DNA of 35,615 nucleotides from an uncultured Flavobacteriales bacterium (lineage in GTDB: Bacteria > Bacteroidota > Bacteroidia > Flavobacteriales > UBA7312), in NCBI GenBank assembly GCA_913041085.1, contig CAJWHN010000007.1, forward strand, positions 1-35,615, given 5' to 3'. Both the position numbers and the translations under genes were made by a program. The stretch's first letter is position 1, and every line of letters starts with the position of its first letter. Below, in pieces: positions 1 to 10,513 of this stretch. The notes beneath the pieces are model-generated. The model saw nothing but the letters and a program-made list of their open reading frames with translations, searched no databases and was not told the DNA's origin.

Positions 1-28
1 CCGGTCTTAGTGCCGGTTTTTTTTGTTT
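1..28 (+). terminator. Probable intrinsic terminator of an upstream gene (partly cut by the window edge)
   Basis: CCGG, an 8-nt loop, a second CCGG and then eight T residues form a short GC stem followed by a T tract. The 5' side of the stem may extend beyond the window. It would end transcription of a gene lying to the left and separates it from maeB. Confidence 0.5.
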
Positions 29-57
29 AATTTTACGAGCTTATTCTAAGAAAACGT

Positions 58-2328
58 ATGTCTAATAGAAGAAGAAAACAAGAGTCGCTTGATTACCATA
101 AATCAGGTCGGCCAGGAAAGATAGAGGTTATTCCTACCAAAAAGCACAGCTCTCAGCGTGATTTGTCTTTAGCCTACTCTCCTGGAGTTGCTGAGCCTTG
201 TATTAAAATCAGTGAAAATAAAGATGATGTTTACGAATACACTGCAAAAAGCAATTTAGTAGCAGTAATAACTAACGGAACTGCCGTTCTAGGATTAGGA
301 GATATCGGCCCTGAGGCGTCTAAGCCTGTAATGGAAGGAAAAGGATTGTTATTTAAGATTTTTGCTGATATAGACGTTTTCGATATCGAAGTTGATGCTT
401 CAGAAGTAGATAAATTTGTTGAGGTTGTAAAGTCTATTGCGCCAACCTTTGGAGGTATCAATTTAGAGGATATTAAAGCCCCTGAATGTTTTGAAATAGA
501 AAAACGTCTTAAAGAAGAATTAGATATTCCTGTAATGCATGACGATCAGCACGGAACAGCAATTATTTCCGCCGCTGCACTTTTGAATGCCCTTGAACTT
601 GCTGACAAAAAAATAGATGCTATTCAGATTGTCATCAATGGTGCTGGTGCTGGTGCAATGTCGTGCGCCAAATTATACCTTTCGCTAGGGGCTAAGAAGT
701 CGAATATTATAATGCTCGATAGTAAAGGCGTGATAAGAAAAGACAGAGATAATTTAACTAAAGAAAAAGCATTCTTTGCATCAGATAGAAATTTAAATAC
801 ACTTGATGAAGCAATGAATGGAGCAGATGTTTTTCTAGGATTGTCATCTGGAAACATCGTCTCCAAAGAGATGATTAAGTCCATGGCTTTAACACCAATT
901 GTATTTGCTTTAGCAAACCCTGACCCTGAAATATCCTACAATGACGCTATATCTGTTAGAGAAGATATCATAATGGCTACTGGACGTTCTGACCACCCTA
1001 ATCAGGTCAATAATGTCTTGGGATTTCCATACATATTCAGAGGGGCACTAGATGTCAGAGCAACAAGCATTAATGAAGAGATGAAATTGGCGGCAGTTCG
1101 TAGTATCGCAGAATTGACTAAAGAAGTAGTTCCTGATAAAGTTAATTTAGCCTACGGAGAAAAAGTTATCACTTTTGGTCCAGAATATATTATTCCAAAA
1201 CCTCTTGATAGTCGATTGATATCTGTAGTAGCTCCAGCAGTAGCAAAAGCAGCCTTAGAGTCTGGAGTGGCTCAAAAGAATATTTCGAATTTTGAAGAAT
1301 ATGCCCAAGAATTGAATAAACGATTGGGTTTAGACAATAAACTAGTCAGAAGAATTACTACTAAGGCTAAAAGAAACCCCAAGCGTATTGTCTTTGCAGA
1401 AGCCGAGCATTATAAAATTTTGAAAGCTGCTCAAGAAGTTAAAGATGAAGGTATTGCTATTCCAATTTTATTAGGTAGGGAAGGTAGAATAAGACAGCTT
1501 ATTGAGGACAATGTTTTGGATTTAGATGATGTTCAAATATTAGACCCAAAGAGTGATGAGCAAAGGGAAAAGAGAAATCAATTTGGACAGATTCTTTTTG
1601 AAAAACGCAAACGCAAAGGAATGACGCTACCAGAAGCGCAAAAGCTGATGCGAGAGAGAAATTATTTTGGCTCAATGATGGTCGATCAAGGTATGGCTGA
1701 CGCTTTTATTTCAGGAATAAGTAGAAATTATCCTAGTACATTACGCCCAGCCTTACAAATTATAGGAACTGAAGAAGGAGTGGATAAGGTCGCTGGTATG
1801 TTTATTCTTAACACTAAAAAAGGAACTCTATTTTTGGCAGACACTACCATAAATATTAACCCTACGGCAGAGGGGTTAGCTAATATTGCGATGCTTACCG
1901 CCAAGACAGTACGCCGATTTAATGTAGTGCCAAGAATAGCATTATTATCATATTCCAATTTTGGCTCATCAATGAACTCAAAGGTTGCCAAAATAACGGA
2001 AGCCTTAAATATAATAAACGAGGCAGAGCCAAATTTATCGGTAGATGGTGAAATACAGGCAGATTTTGCTTTGAATAAAGAAAAGAGAGAGCAAATTTTC
2101 CCTTTTTCTGATTTAAAAGAGAATGCTAATACGCTTATCTTCCCTAACTTAGAATCAGGAAATATAGCCTATAAGTTAATGCAAGAATTTGACGATGTAG
2201 AAGCGATAGGGCCTATTTTGATTGGTATGAGAAAGCCTGTACATATTTTACAACTTGGTTGCTCGGTACGTGAAATTGTAAATATGGTAACTATTGCCGT
2301 TATTGATGCTCAAACAAAAAGAAAATGA
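58..2328 (+). CDS. maeB: NADP-dependent malic enzyme with C-terminal phosphotransacetylase-like domain
   Basis: Converts malate to pyruvate and CO2 with reduction of NADP in the cytoplasm. The 756 residues match the long MaeB type. The malic N-terminal domain has YSPGVAEPC (about residues 40-48), GLGDIGPEASKPVMEGK (about 79-95), KAPECFEIE (about 140-148) and HDDQHGT (about 161-167). A Rossmann fold with GAGAGAMSCA (about 195-204) binds the nucleotide. From about residue 430 the protein resembles phosphate acetyl/butyryltransferase (RIVFAEAE onward); in this family that domain is thought to be regulatory rather than catalytic. The ATG at 58 is the first plausible start after the terminator. 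It overlaps ruvA by 4 bp (ATGA), so the two are probably translationally coupled. The fold and family are clear; the cofactor preference is inferred from the domain architecture. Confidence 0.95.
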   Translation: MSNRRRKQESLDYHKSGRPGKIEVIPTKKHSSQRDLSLAYSPGVAEPCIKISENKDDVYEYTAKSNLVAVITNGTAVLGLGDIGPEASKPVMEGKGLLFKIFADIDVFDIEVDASEVDKFVEVVKSIAPTFGGINLEDIKAPECFEIEKRLKEELDIPVMHDDQHGTAIISAAALLNALELADKKIDAIQIVINGAGAGAMSCAKLYLSLGAKKSNIIMLDSKGVIRKDRDNLTKEKAFFASDRNLNTLDEAMNGADVFLGLSSGNIVSKEMIKSMALTPIVFALANPDPEISYNDAISVREDIIMATGRSDHPNQVNNVLGFPYIFRGALDVRATSINEEMKLAAVRSIAELTKEVVPDKVNLAYGEKVITFGPEYIIPKPLDSRLISVVAPAVAKAALESGVAQKNISNFEEYAQELNKRLGLDNKLVRRITTKAKRNPKRIVFAEAEHYKILKAAQEVKDEGIAIPILLGREGRIRQLIEDNVLDLDDVQILDPKSDEQREKRNQFGQILFEKRKRKGMTLPEAQKLMRERNYFGSMMVDQGMADAFISGISRNYPSTLRPALQIIGTEEGVDKVAGMFILNTKKGTLFLADTTININPTAEGLANIAMLTAKTVRRFNVVPRIALLSYSNFGSSMNSKVAKITEALNIINEAEPNLSVDGEIQADFALNKEKREQIFPFSDLKENANTLIFPNLESGNIAYKLMQEFDDVEAIGPILIGMRKPVHILQLGCSVREIVNMVTIAVIDAQTKRK

Positions 2329-2906
2329 TTACACACATCCAAGGAAAATTAGTAGAGAAAAACCCTTCATTTGTCATTATTGATTGTAATGGGATAGGTT
2401 ATTTCTTGAGAATATCATTGCAAACCTTTTCCAAGTTGTCTAATGATGAGCATTGTATGCTTTTTACTCATTTGTCGATTAAAGAAGATGCCCATACCCT
2501 TTATGGTTTTTTCGATAAAGACGAGCGTGAGTTATTTCGTCTACTTATTTCTGTTTCTGGAGTAGGCCCTAACACAGCACAGATGATATTGTCTTCATTA
2601 ACCCCACACGAGATACAACAAGCGATACTTACAGAAAACGTCAGTGTTTTACAAGGAGTAAAGGGAATTGGTGGCAAAACAGCACAGCGTATCATTCTAG
2701 ATTTGAAAGACAAAATTGCTAAAATTGGAATAAGTGCAAATTCTTCCTCAACTTTATACAATACTACTCGAGAAGAAGCGTTATCGGCATTAACCATGCT
2801 TGGGTTTTCTAAAAATAGTATTGAAAAATACATTGATAAAGAACTGCAACAAGATGGAAGTGTAGAGGTCGAAGAATTGGTTAAACGAGTACTTAAAAAA
2901 ATGTAG
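2325..2906 (+). CDS. ruvA: Holliday junction branch migration protein RuvA
   Basis: RuvA tetramers bind Holliday junctions and load the RuvB helicase during recombination and repair. The 193-residue length is typical. The sequence starts with the family's MITHIQGKLVEK OB-fold opening, followed by two helix-hairpin-helix motifs, GVGPNTAQMIL (about residues 79-89) and VKGIGGKTAQRIILDLK (about 112-128). The C-terminal region (EEALSALTMLGFS) is the domain III that contacts RuvB. The start overlaps the maeB stop in an ATGA junction. A small 6-bp inverted repeat (TAGAGA/TCTCTA) overlaps the stop codon before sprA but has no T tract. ruvB and ruvC are not in the window. Confidence 0.96.
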   Translation: MITHIQGKLVEKNPSFVIIDCNGIGYFLRISLQTFSKLSNDEHCMLFTHLSIKEDAHTLYGFFDKDERELFRLLISVSGVGPNTAQMILSSLTPHEIQQAILTENVSVLQGVKGIGGKTAQRIILDLKDKIAKIGISANSSSTLYNTTREEALSALTMLGFSKNSIEKYIDKELQQDGSVEVEELVKRVLKKM

Positions 2907-2935
2907 AGATCATTCTCTAATTTAATGGATTTATA

Positions 2936-5900
2936 GTGTTTCAAAATAAGGCAATACATAAACAAGCACTTTGGTGCTTTTTCTTGTTTTTAGTGCTGAG
3001 TAAATTTTCATTTTCTCAGTCCACTAATGATAGCCTAATCTTTAAGATGCCAGAAACTAATCCATGGGATAATCCACTAGATAATGAGAATAGTGGTTTT
3101 TACCTAAATCCTCCCGCTAACCTACAGCCTCAATTGGAGTACGACCCAGAGTCAAAGCTGTATAGTGTAGAGCAAAAAATAAATGGTTTTAGACTTTCAA
3201 ATCCTACATTTCTGAGTGCCGAAGAATACGATAATTACAATTCTAGACAATCTATATCAGACTATTGGAAAGAAAAAACTTCAAACCCTTCACTTAGTGG
3301 AGATAACACTAATAAAGGTCCTTTGAGTATAGACATAGGAGGAGAGATTTTTGATAAAATATTTGGAAATAGTACGGTAGATATTAGGCCTCAGGGCTCA
3401 GCAGAACTGATATTTTCTATTAAGCACAACAAGACCGAAAATAATGCTCTGCCAATAGATAAGCAAAGTAACACAAGCTTTGACTTCAAGCAAAAAATAC
3501 AAATGAATGTCATCGGTAAAATTGGCGACAAACTCCAACTCAACACCAATTACAATACTGAAGCAATTTTTGATTTTGACAACAAGATTAAGCTGGAATA
3601 TGAAGGCGAAGAAGATGAAATAATAAAGAAAATCGAAATAGGAAATGTAGGCTTACCTCTCAATGGTACTTTAATTTCTGGAAGTCAAAGTTTATTGGGT
3701 TTAAAAACACAACTGCAATTTGGTCGAGCAACAGTAACTACTATTTTTTCTCAACAAAAAAGTAATTCTAAAGTAATTGATGTTGAAGGGGGTGCGCAAA
3801 CCACAGAGTTTGATATCTATGCTGATCAATACGAAACTAATAAACACTTTTTTCTATCCCATTACTTTAAGTCAAGGTATAACGAGGCTATGTCACAGCT
3901 GCCTTTTATCAATTCGCCAGTAAATATTACAAAAATTGAGGTTTGGGTAACTAACAAAACAGGAACTGTTGAAGACACCAGAAATATTTTAGCCTTTTTA
4001 GATTTAGGAGAGTCTCAGGCAGATATTTATAACACTGTTTTGTTTTCTGAAAATGCTGACTTTTCGTATCCCGATAATGATAATAATAATCTTTATCAAC
4101 AGATGCTTGCTGAAGGTGAGCCTTTAAGAAATATAAATCAAGTGAATAGCATTTTTGGGACTGCTACTTATCCAAACTTTTTAGGCTCTCAAGATTATGA
4201 AAAGTTAGAAAGAGCAAGATTGTTGTCGCCGACTGAATATACCTTTCACCCCCAATTAGGTTATATATCATTAAACAACATCATTGGGCCTGATGAAGTG
4301 TTAGCCGTAGCTTTTCAATATACCATAGGAAATGAGCTTTATCAAGTGGGTGAGTTTAGCTCAAATGGGCCGTCAGCACCAAGCTCATTATTTGTTAAAC
4401 TATTGAAAAATTTGAGTTTTTCTCCACAACTGCCTAACTGGGACTTGATGATGAAAAACATCTATTCTTTAGGTGCATACAACGTTAGCCCTACAGAGTT
4501 TTATTTAGATGTTGTTTTTGAAAATACTAGGGATAATGGTACAATTACGAACTATATTCCTGAAGAAAATCTAACAGAAAAACCTATAATAAATCTTTTA
4601 CGATTGGATCAATTAAATGCACAGCAAGAGCGCAAGGCAGATGGTATTTTTGACTTCTTGCCTGGCATTACAATAATTACCTCAAATGGTAAAATCATTT
4701 TTCCAGTAAGAGAACCTTTTGGTGAGGATTTAAGAGATAAATTTAGCAACAATGACATTGCAAACAATTACGTTTATGATGTCCTTTACGATTCTACTTT
4801 AACCATAGCCCAACAATTTCCAGAATACAACAAATTCAGAATAAAGGGAAGTTATCAATCTGAGTCGGGAGCTGAAATTTATTTGGGAGTTTTTTCAATA
4901 GAACAAGGCTCAGTAGTAGTAACGGCTGGAGGTTTGCGACTTGAAGAAGGACAAGACTTTACCGTTAATTACTCTATGGGTAAAGTTAATATCATCAATG
5001 ACGGTATATTGATGTCAGGTACTCCTATTCGAATATCTGTCGAAAGCAATACTTTTGGCTTACAACAAAAAACACTGGTGGGTACTCATGTAGACTATCG
5101 TATTTCTGATGACTTTATGCTTGGGGGTACTATTCTAAACCTGACCGAAAAACCCTATACCAAAAAAGTGAACTCTGGCGATGAGCCTATCTCAAATACC
5201 ATATGGGGTTTAGATGGTACCTACAGACGAGAATCTAACTTATTGACTAAAATTGTAGACTTTTTACCTCTATTAGAAACTAAAGAAAAGTCAATGCTTA
5301 CTGCTCAAGGTGAGTTTGCTCATCTCATACCTGGTCATCAAAGAGCGATTGGTGAAAATGGAACAGCCTATATTGATGACTTTGAAGCTAGTAGCACAGG
5401 AATAGATATAAAAAACCCTGGGGCTTGGTTTTTAGCTAGTTTACCAAACGACCCTGATTTATTCCCTGAGTCTGCTCTAGGTAATCAAAGTCCTAGACTT
5501 GGAAATTTGAACTCCGGAGCAAATAGAGCATTATTATCTTGGTATAATATTGACCCAGTATTTTACAGAAATACTAATAATACACCAAGACATATAGCTG
5601 ACGATGAAGTACAACTTTCAAACCACAATGTAAGAGAAGTGCTTGAAAAGGAAGTATTCCCTAATCGTGACCCCCAATATGCTACGCAAGTGTCTAATTT
5701 ACCAGTCTTCAACCTTTCCTATAACCCATCTAAAAGAGGGCCTTATAATTTTGACACTGAAAATATTACCACCTCAGGGTTATTACTAAACCCCGAAAAT
5801 AGATGGGCTGGAATCATGCGTAAGTTAGAAACAACAGACTTCGAATTGCAAAACATTGAGTTTGTAGAGTTTTGGATAATGGACCCTTTTAATGACGATT

Positions 5901-8900
5901 CGGAAAATCAAAGCGGTGGTAACTTGATAATGAATTTAGGTAATGTTTCAGAAGACGTTTTGAAAGATGGTTTTAAGAGTTTTGAAAATGGATTGCCTTC
6001 TTCAGATGTTGTAGAAAATGTTGACAATGAAAGCAGTGTATGGGGTCGTATGCCTACTACTTTTGCTTTAACAAATTCCTTTGATGTAGATGCAGAGTCA
6101 CGCCAATATCAAGATGTGGGGCTTGATGGTCTAAGGGATGTTGATGAGCTTACATTTTTTGATACGGCTTATGTTCAAAAAATAGAATCCATTTATGGGG
6201 TCAATAGTAATGCTTACTCCTTAGCATCGACAGACCCTTCTTCTGATAACTACACTTATTTCTTAGGTGATGACTTGGACAGTGAAAGTGCTTCCATTTT
6301 AAAGCGTTACGAGTATTTTTCTGGAATAGATGGCAACTCAGCAATACCTGACCCTACGCCAACTATGGCTACTACTATTCCAAACACAGAGGATATAAAT
6401 TTTGACAATACTCTCAACGAATCGGAAAGTTATTACCACTACAATATCCCCTTATTTCCAGGTATGCAAATTGGAGATAGTTACATTACCGACATACAAG
6501 AAACGGAGGCCAAGACACCAACAGGGGATAAAACGATAAAGTGGTATCAATTTAAAATCCCAGTCCAACAGCCTGACAAAACAGTAGGTTCTATTCGTGA
6601 CTTTAAATCCATACGATTTATTCGTATGCTACTCAAAGATTTTGACCAACCTATCGTAATGCGTTTTGCAACATTAGAGCTCGTTCGTGGTGAATGGCGA
6701 CGTTATAATTTTAGTCTAAAAACTGAAGGAGAATATGTCCCAAATGACAATGCTAGTAATACTTCTTTTGATGTTTCTGTAGTAAACATAGAAGAGAATG
6801 CTGAAAAAATCCCTGTGCCTTATGTCTTACCCCCTGGTATAGAGCAAGAAGTTGATAACACCACGACCTATGTTAGAAGGCAAAATGAACAATCTTTAGT
6901 GCTTAAAGTTTGTGATTTGGAAGATGGAGATTCCAGAGCTGCATATAAAACCTTCAACAACGACTTTAGAACCTATAAGCGACTAAAAATGTATGTGCAT
7001 GCAGAAGCATCTGGCGAAATAGAGTCAGCTCTACAAGATGGTGACTTATCACTATTTATTCGATTAGGCACCGATTTTAACGACAATTATTACGAGTATG
7101 AAATTCCACTAAAGGTTACTCCATGGGGTATTTCTAGACTTGATGACCAACTTATATGGCCATTAGAGAATGAGTTAAATATTACTTTCGAACAACTGCT
7201 CGATGCCAAACAAGAAAGAAACAAAGCAATTAGGGACGGAATACACAGCAGTAGCACCGACCCTTTTTCAGGCACAGACAAGCAAATTACCGTTGTTGGT
7301 AACCCTAATATTAGTATGGTGAAAACCATTATGTTGGGAGTAAGAAATCCAAGAAAAGGGGGTTTTAATTCTACTATCAATGATGATGGAACTTCCAAGT
7401 GTGGAGAGATTTGGTTAAACGAATTACGTCTAACGGACTTTGACGAACGAGGTGGATATGCCGCCAATGGTCGTATTAACGCTAGGTTGGCTGATTTTGC
7501 TAATGTTAATCTTACGGGAAGTATGAGCACTATCGGCTTTGGTTCCATTGACCAAAGTCTTACAGCCAGACAAAAGTACGATGCCTACCAATACGATTTT
7601 TCATCAACTTTTGCCTTAGGAAATTTCTTTGGTGAAAAAGCAGCCATAAAAATACCTATGTATGTTGGTGTTTCTGAGGCTATTCAAAATCCACAATACA
7701 ACCCTCTAGATCCAGATATCACTTTAAAAGTATCTTTAGATGAATTACAATCCAATGAGGAGAAAGAAGAGCTAAAAGAGATAGCGCAAGACTTAACAAA
7801 AAGAAAGTCCATTAACTTTACTAATGTAAGAAAAAACAAATCCTCTTCTTCAGGTAATAAAGCTAAGATTTATGATGTAGAAAACCTATCAGCAACCTAT
7901 TCAAGAAACGAAACTTTTTCTAGAAATGTTAATCTTAAAGAAAGAACAACGGTTAGTACAAAAGCCTCTCTTAATTATACCTATTCTTCAAAACCCAAAA
8001 ACATAAAGCCATTTAAAAAAGTAAAGCTATTTAAGAACAAGTATTTTGCATTATTGAAAGATTTTAACTTTTACACCTTCCCCAAATCAATATCATTTCA
8101 AACAGACTTGGATAGGTATTACAATAAAACACAATTTAGAAACATCAATAACCCTGATTTCACTTTGCCGCCATACTACAACAAGGCATTTGTTTGGAAC
8201 AGAAACTATAGCATTAAATATGATTTAACACGTACACTAAAAACAGAATTTAAGGTGCGTAATTCGGCTAGTATTGACGAGCCAGATGGTGAGTTAGTAA
8301 AATCAGATCCATATTATCAAGAAAAGAAAGACTCTGTATGGAATAATATTCTAAATTTTGGAAGACCCACTTTGTATCATCATTCATTAAATGCGAGTTA
8401 TAATATTCCTTTGAATAAATTCCCCCTCACATCTTGGATAAATCTGAATACTAAATATGTAGCCAATTACGATTGGTTAGCAGCACCATTAAGTTTACAA
8501 AGTTTGGGTAATACCATTCAAAATAGCAATAACAAACAAATTAACTCAACATTTAATTTTGGTCAGCTATACAATAAAGTCCCTTTCCTTAAAAAGTTAA
8601 ATCGAACTGGTCCTAGTGTAGGCGTAAGAGGTAGAGGTTCAAGCAGAGAAACGATTCGATTACCAAATGAAGCCCCCGATACCGTAAAAGTTTCATTTAA
8701 AGAGATTGCAAATACCCTTTTAAGAACAACTTTATTAGTCAAAAACTTATCGATTTCTTACCGACAAAATCAGGGTGTGGTATTGCCAGGGTTTAATAAA
8801 AAGCCTCATTTCTTCGGTCAAGATTGGGATGCTATGGCACCCGGAATACCTTTTGCTTTAGGAAGTCAAAATATTGACATCAGAGAGCTAAGTTCACAAG

Positions 8901-10081
8901 GAGGTTGGCTAACTTCCAATACTAATTTGAATCAATTTTTTAAACTGACCAATAGCGAAACTCTCAACCTTAGAGGAACTATTGAACCTTTTAAAGGATT
9001 TAGAGTAGAGTTAACTGCTAATAGAACAAAAACGAATAATGTTCAAGAAATCTATAGATTTGATTCGGACTTAGGCGACTACGATTCATTTAATAGTATC
9101 GAAAATGGTAGTCACAGCATCTCATTTATTAGTTGGAACTCTGCTTTTATTAAAGACGATGACAACTATTCAAATGCTACCTTTCAGCAGTTTAGACAAA
9201 ATAGAGAAATAATTGCTAATAGACTTGCTGACTCAAATCCATACGACAACAGTATTGTTGATAGTACTGGATATCCATTAGGTTATCAAAGCACCTCTCA
9301 AGAGGTGTTAATACCAGCCTTTTTAGCAGCTTATTCAGGAAAAAACGCTTCTTCGGTAGGCCTCAATAATTTCCCAAATATCCCTTTGCCAAACTGGCGA
9401 ATTAATTTTGATGGTTTGCGTAATCTTAAGTGGATAAAAAAACGAATGAACAACATAGTATTAAGTCACTCCTATCAATCTACCTATAGTGTAGGTAACT
9501 ATGTGACTAGTCTAGACTATGAGGCCGGTTTTGATGAATGGCCAAATGCGATTAATGAGGCTACCTTAAACTATTACGATAAGTACGAAATTAATCAAGT
9601 AACATTACGAGAAAGTCTAAACCCCCTGTTTAAGATAGATATGACTTTCAAAAATAGTATGACCGCTCGTCTAGAAATAAAAAAAGAAAGAACTTTAAGT
9701 TTAGGCTTGAGTAATAATCAACTCACGGACCGTTCTTCTGATGAATGGATAATAGGAACAGGATACAGAATTAAAGAGTTAGCCTTTAACGTAAGAGCAG
9801 CAGGCAGACAAAGAAAAATAAGCTCAGATTTAGACTTAAAATTAGATTTTTCATTAAGAAGTAATAAGGTTGTAATTAGAAAAATAGAAGAAAACCAAGA
9901 GGAAATAACTGGCGGTAATAGTGTAATTACGTTGAAGTTTACGGCCGACTATGTTGTTAGTAGCCGATTTAATCTACGTTTATTCTATGATAAGGTAATG
10001 ACAAACCCTTATGTTTCCAATACCTTCCCTTCAGCTATTACAAATGGTGGATTTAGTGTTAGATTCACCTTAGCACAATAG
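2936..10081 (+). CDS. sprA: SprA/Sov, outer-membrane translocon of the type IX secretion system
   Basis: SprA (Sov in Porphyromonas) is a giant beta-barrel that carries type IX secretion substrates across the outer membrane and is required for flavobacterial gliding. The 2381-residue length fits the family. It begins with a signal peptide (hydrophobic core WCFFLFLVLSKFSFS, predicted cleavage near SFSQ) and is rich in aromatic/Asn beta-strand repeats. Recognisable SprA segments include GTAYIDDFEASSTGIDI, KRGPYNF and the C-terminal strand ending in RFTLAQ. The start is GTG at 2936; the next in-frame Met lies after the signal peptide, so GTG is needed to keep it. It follows ruvA by 29 bp. The order maeB-ruvA-sprA-gcvH is, to my knowledge, recurrent in Flavobacteriia. 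Other T9SS core genes (gldKLMN, porV) are not in the window. Confidence 0.96.
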   Translation: MFQNKAIHKQALWCFFLFLVLSKFSFSQSTNDSLIFKMPETNPWDNPLDNENSGFYLNPPANLQPQLEYDPESKLYSVEQKINGFRLSNPTFLSAEEYDNYNSRQSISDYWKEKTSNPSLSGDNTNKGPLSIDIGGEIFDKIFGNSTVDIRPQGSAELIFSIKHNKTENNALPIDKQSNTSFDFKQKIQMNVIGKIGDKLQLNTNYNTEAIFDFDNKIKLEYEGEEDEIIKKIEIGNVGLPLNGTLISGSQSLLGLKTQLQFGRATVTTIFSQQKSNSKVIDVEGGAQTTEFDIYADQYETNKHFFLSHYFKSRYNEAMSQLPFINSPVNITKIEVWVTNKTGTVEDTRNILAFLDLGESQADIYNTVLFSENADFSYPDNDNNNLYQQMLAEGEPLRNINQVNSIFGTATYPNFLGSQDYEKLERARLLSPTEYTFHPQLGYISLNNIIGPDEVLAVAFQYTIGNELYQVGEFSSNGPSAPSSLFVKLLKNLSFSPQLPNWDLMMKNIYSLGAYNVSPTEFYLDVVFENTRDNGTITNYIPEENLTEKPIINLLRLDQLNAQQERKADGIFDFLPGITIITSNGKIIFPVREPFGEDLRDKFSNNDIANNYVYDVLYDSTLTIAQQFPEYNKFRIKGSYQSESGAEIYLGVFSIEQGSVVVTAGGLRLEEGQDFTVNYSMGKVNIINDGILMSGTPIRISVESNTFGLQQKTLVGTHVDYRISDDFMLGGTILNLTEKPYTKKVNSGDEPISNTIWGLDGTYRRESNLLTKIVDFLPLLETKEKSMLTAQGEFAHLIPGHQRAIGENGTAYIDDFEASSTGIDIKNPGAWFLASLPNDPDLFPESALGNQSPRLGNLNSGANRALLSWYNIDPVFYRNTNNTPRHIADDEVQLSNHNVREVLEKEVFPNRDPQYATQVSNLPVFNLSYNPSKRGPYNFDTENITTSGLLLNPENRWAGIMRKLETTDFELQNIEFVEFWIMDPFNDDSENQSGGNLIMNLGNVSEDVLKDGFKSFENGLPSSDVVENVDNESSVWGRMPTTFALTNSFDVDAESRQYQDVGLDGLRDVDELTFFDTAYVQKIESIYGVNSNAYSLASTDPSSDNYTYFLGDDLDSESASILKRYEYFSGIDGNSAIPDPTPTMATTIPNTEDINFDNTLNESESYYHYNIPLFPGMQIGDSYITDIQETEAKTPTGDKTIKWYQFKIPVQQPDKTVGSIRDFKSIRFIRMLLKDFDQPIVMRFATLELVRGEWRRYNFSLKTEGEYVPNDNASNTSFDVSVVNIEENAEKIPVPYVLPPGIEQEVDNTTTYVRRQNEQSLVLKVCDLEDGDSRAAYKTFNNDFRTYKRLKMYVHAEASGEIESALQDGDLSLFIRLGTDFNDNYYEYEIPLKVTPWGISRLDDQLIWPLENELNITFEQLLDAKQERNKAIRDGIHSSSTDPFSGTDKQITVVGNPNISMVKTIMLGVRNPRKGGFNSTINDDGTSKCGEIWLNELRLTDFDERGGYAANGRINARLADFANVNLTGSMSTIGFGSIDQSLTARQKYDAYQYDFSSTFALGNFFGEKAAIKIPMYVGVSEAIQNPQYNPLDPDITLKVSLDELQSNEEKEELKEIAQDLTKRKSINFTNVRKNKSSSSGNKAKIYDVENLSATYSRNETFSRNVNLKERTTVSTKASLNYTYSSKPKNIKPFKKVKLFKNKYFALLKDFNFYTFPKSISFQTDLDRYYNKTQFRNINNPDFTLPPYYNKAFVWNRNYSIKYDLTRTLKTEFKVRNSASIDEPDGELVKSDPYYQEKKDSVWNNILNFGRPTLYHHSLNASYNIPLNKFPLTSWINLNTKYVANYDWLAAPLSLQSLGNTIQNSNNKQINSTFNFGQLYNKVPFLKKLNRTGPSVGVRGRGSSRETIRLPNEAPDTVKVSFKEIANTLLRTTLLVKNLSISYRQNQGVVLPGFNKKPHFFGQDWDAMAPGIPFALGSQNIDIRELSSQGGWLTSNTNLNQFFKLTNSETLNLRGTIEPFKGFRVELTANRTKTNNVQEIYRFDSDLGDYDSFNSIENGSHSISFISWNSAFIKDDDNYSNATFQQFRQNREIIANRLADSNPYDNSIVDSTGYPLGYQSTSQEVLIPAFLAAYSGKNASSVGLNNFPNIPLPNWRINFDGLRNLKWIKKRMNNIVLSHSYQSTYSVGNYVTSLDYEAGFDEWPNAINEATLNYYDKYEINQVTLRESLNPLFKIDMTFKNSMTARLEIKKERTLSLGLSNNQLTDRSSDEWIIGTGYRIKELAFNVRAAGRQRKISSDLDLKLDFSLRSNKVVIRKIEENQEEITGGNSVITLKFTADYVVSSRFNLRLFYDKVMTNPYVSNTFPSAITNGGFSVRFTLAQ

Positions 10082-10103
10082 CCTAATTTTAAACTATAAA
10101 TTG

Positions 10104-10111
10104 TACTTTTG
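10104..10111 (+). promoter_or_regulatory. Candidate Bacteroidetes -7 box upstream of gcvH
   Basis: TACTTTTG matches the Bacteroidetes -7 consensus TAnnTTTG and sits 24 nt before the gcvH ATG, in the only gap between sprA and gcvH. I do not see a clear -33 TTG at the expected distance, so the assignment rests on the -7 match and position. Confidence 0.5.
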
Positions 10112-10135
10112 TAGCAATAAAAAAATATAACTCAT

Positions 10136-10513
10136 ATGAATATTCCAGCAGAATTAAAATACACGAAAGATCACGAATGGGTAAGAATTGAAGGTGATGA
10201 AGCAGTTATTGGGATTACTGATTTTGCTCAAAGTGAATTAGGAGATATTGTCTTTGTTGAGGTAGAAACAGAAGGTGAAAGCATTCAGAGCGAAGAAATA
10301 TTCGGTTCTGTTGAAGCAGTCAAAACAGTTTCAGATCTTTTTATGCCTTTGAGCGGAGAAGTCATTTCTTTTAATTCTGAATTAGAAGACGCTCCTGAAG
10401 TTGTTAATTCTGACCCATATGGAGAAGGTTGGATGATTCGTGTTAAAATATCTGATGCCTCAGAAGTTGATGCCCTTTTATCAGCTGAACAATACAAGGA
10501 TTTGATCAGCTAA
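10136..10513 (+). CDS. gcvH: Glycine cleavage system H protein
   Basis: GcvH carries the aminomethyl intermediate on a lipoyl arm among the P, T and L proteins of glycine cleavage. The 125-residue length is typical. It starts with [16 protein letters not shown], and the lipoylation site is K63 within [12 protein letters not shown], followed by the conserved PLSGEV and the [10 protein letters not shown] segment near the C-terminus. The ATG is preceded by an A/T-rich leader and a -7 box. The stop codon abuts the ATG of the VanZ-like gene, so the two are likely cotranscribed. The other glycine cleavage genes are not nearby, which is common in this phylum. Confidence 0.97.
   Translation: MNIPAELKYTKDHEWVRIEGDEAVIGITDFAQSELGDIVFVEVETEGESIQSEEIFGSVEAVKTVSDLFMPLSGEVISFNSELEDAPEVVNSDPYGEGWMIRVKISDASEVDALLSAEQYKDLIS

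Noticed and set aside
903-916. TTTGCTTTAGCAAA in maeB, similar to the ctaB palindrome
   Set aside because: It encodes the conserved FALANPDPE segment of malic enzyme, so the partial symmetry is likely a coding coincidence.
2904-2919. TAGAGA-N4-TCTCTA inverted repeat between ruvA and sprA
   Set aside because: Short stem with no T run, overlapping the ruvA stop codon; too weak to call a terminator.
2501-2965. 154-aa minus-strand ORF opposite ruvA
   Set aside because: Shadow of ruvA, which has clear HhH motifs. The reverse frame has no recognisable domain.
7090-7548. 152-aa minus-strand ORF inside sprA
   Set aside because: Antisense shadow in a gene whose plus-strand frame runs unbroken for 2381 codons.
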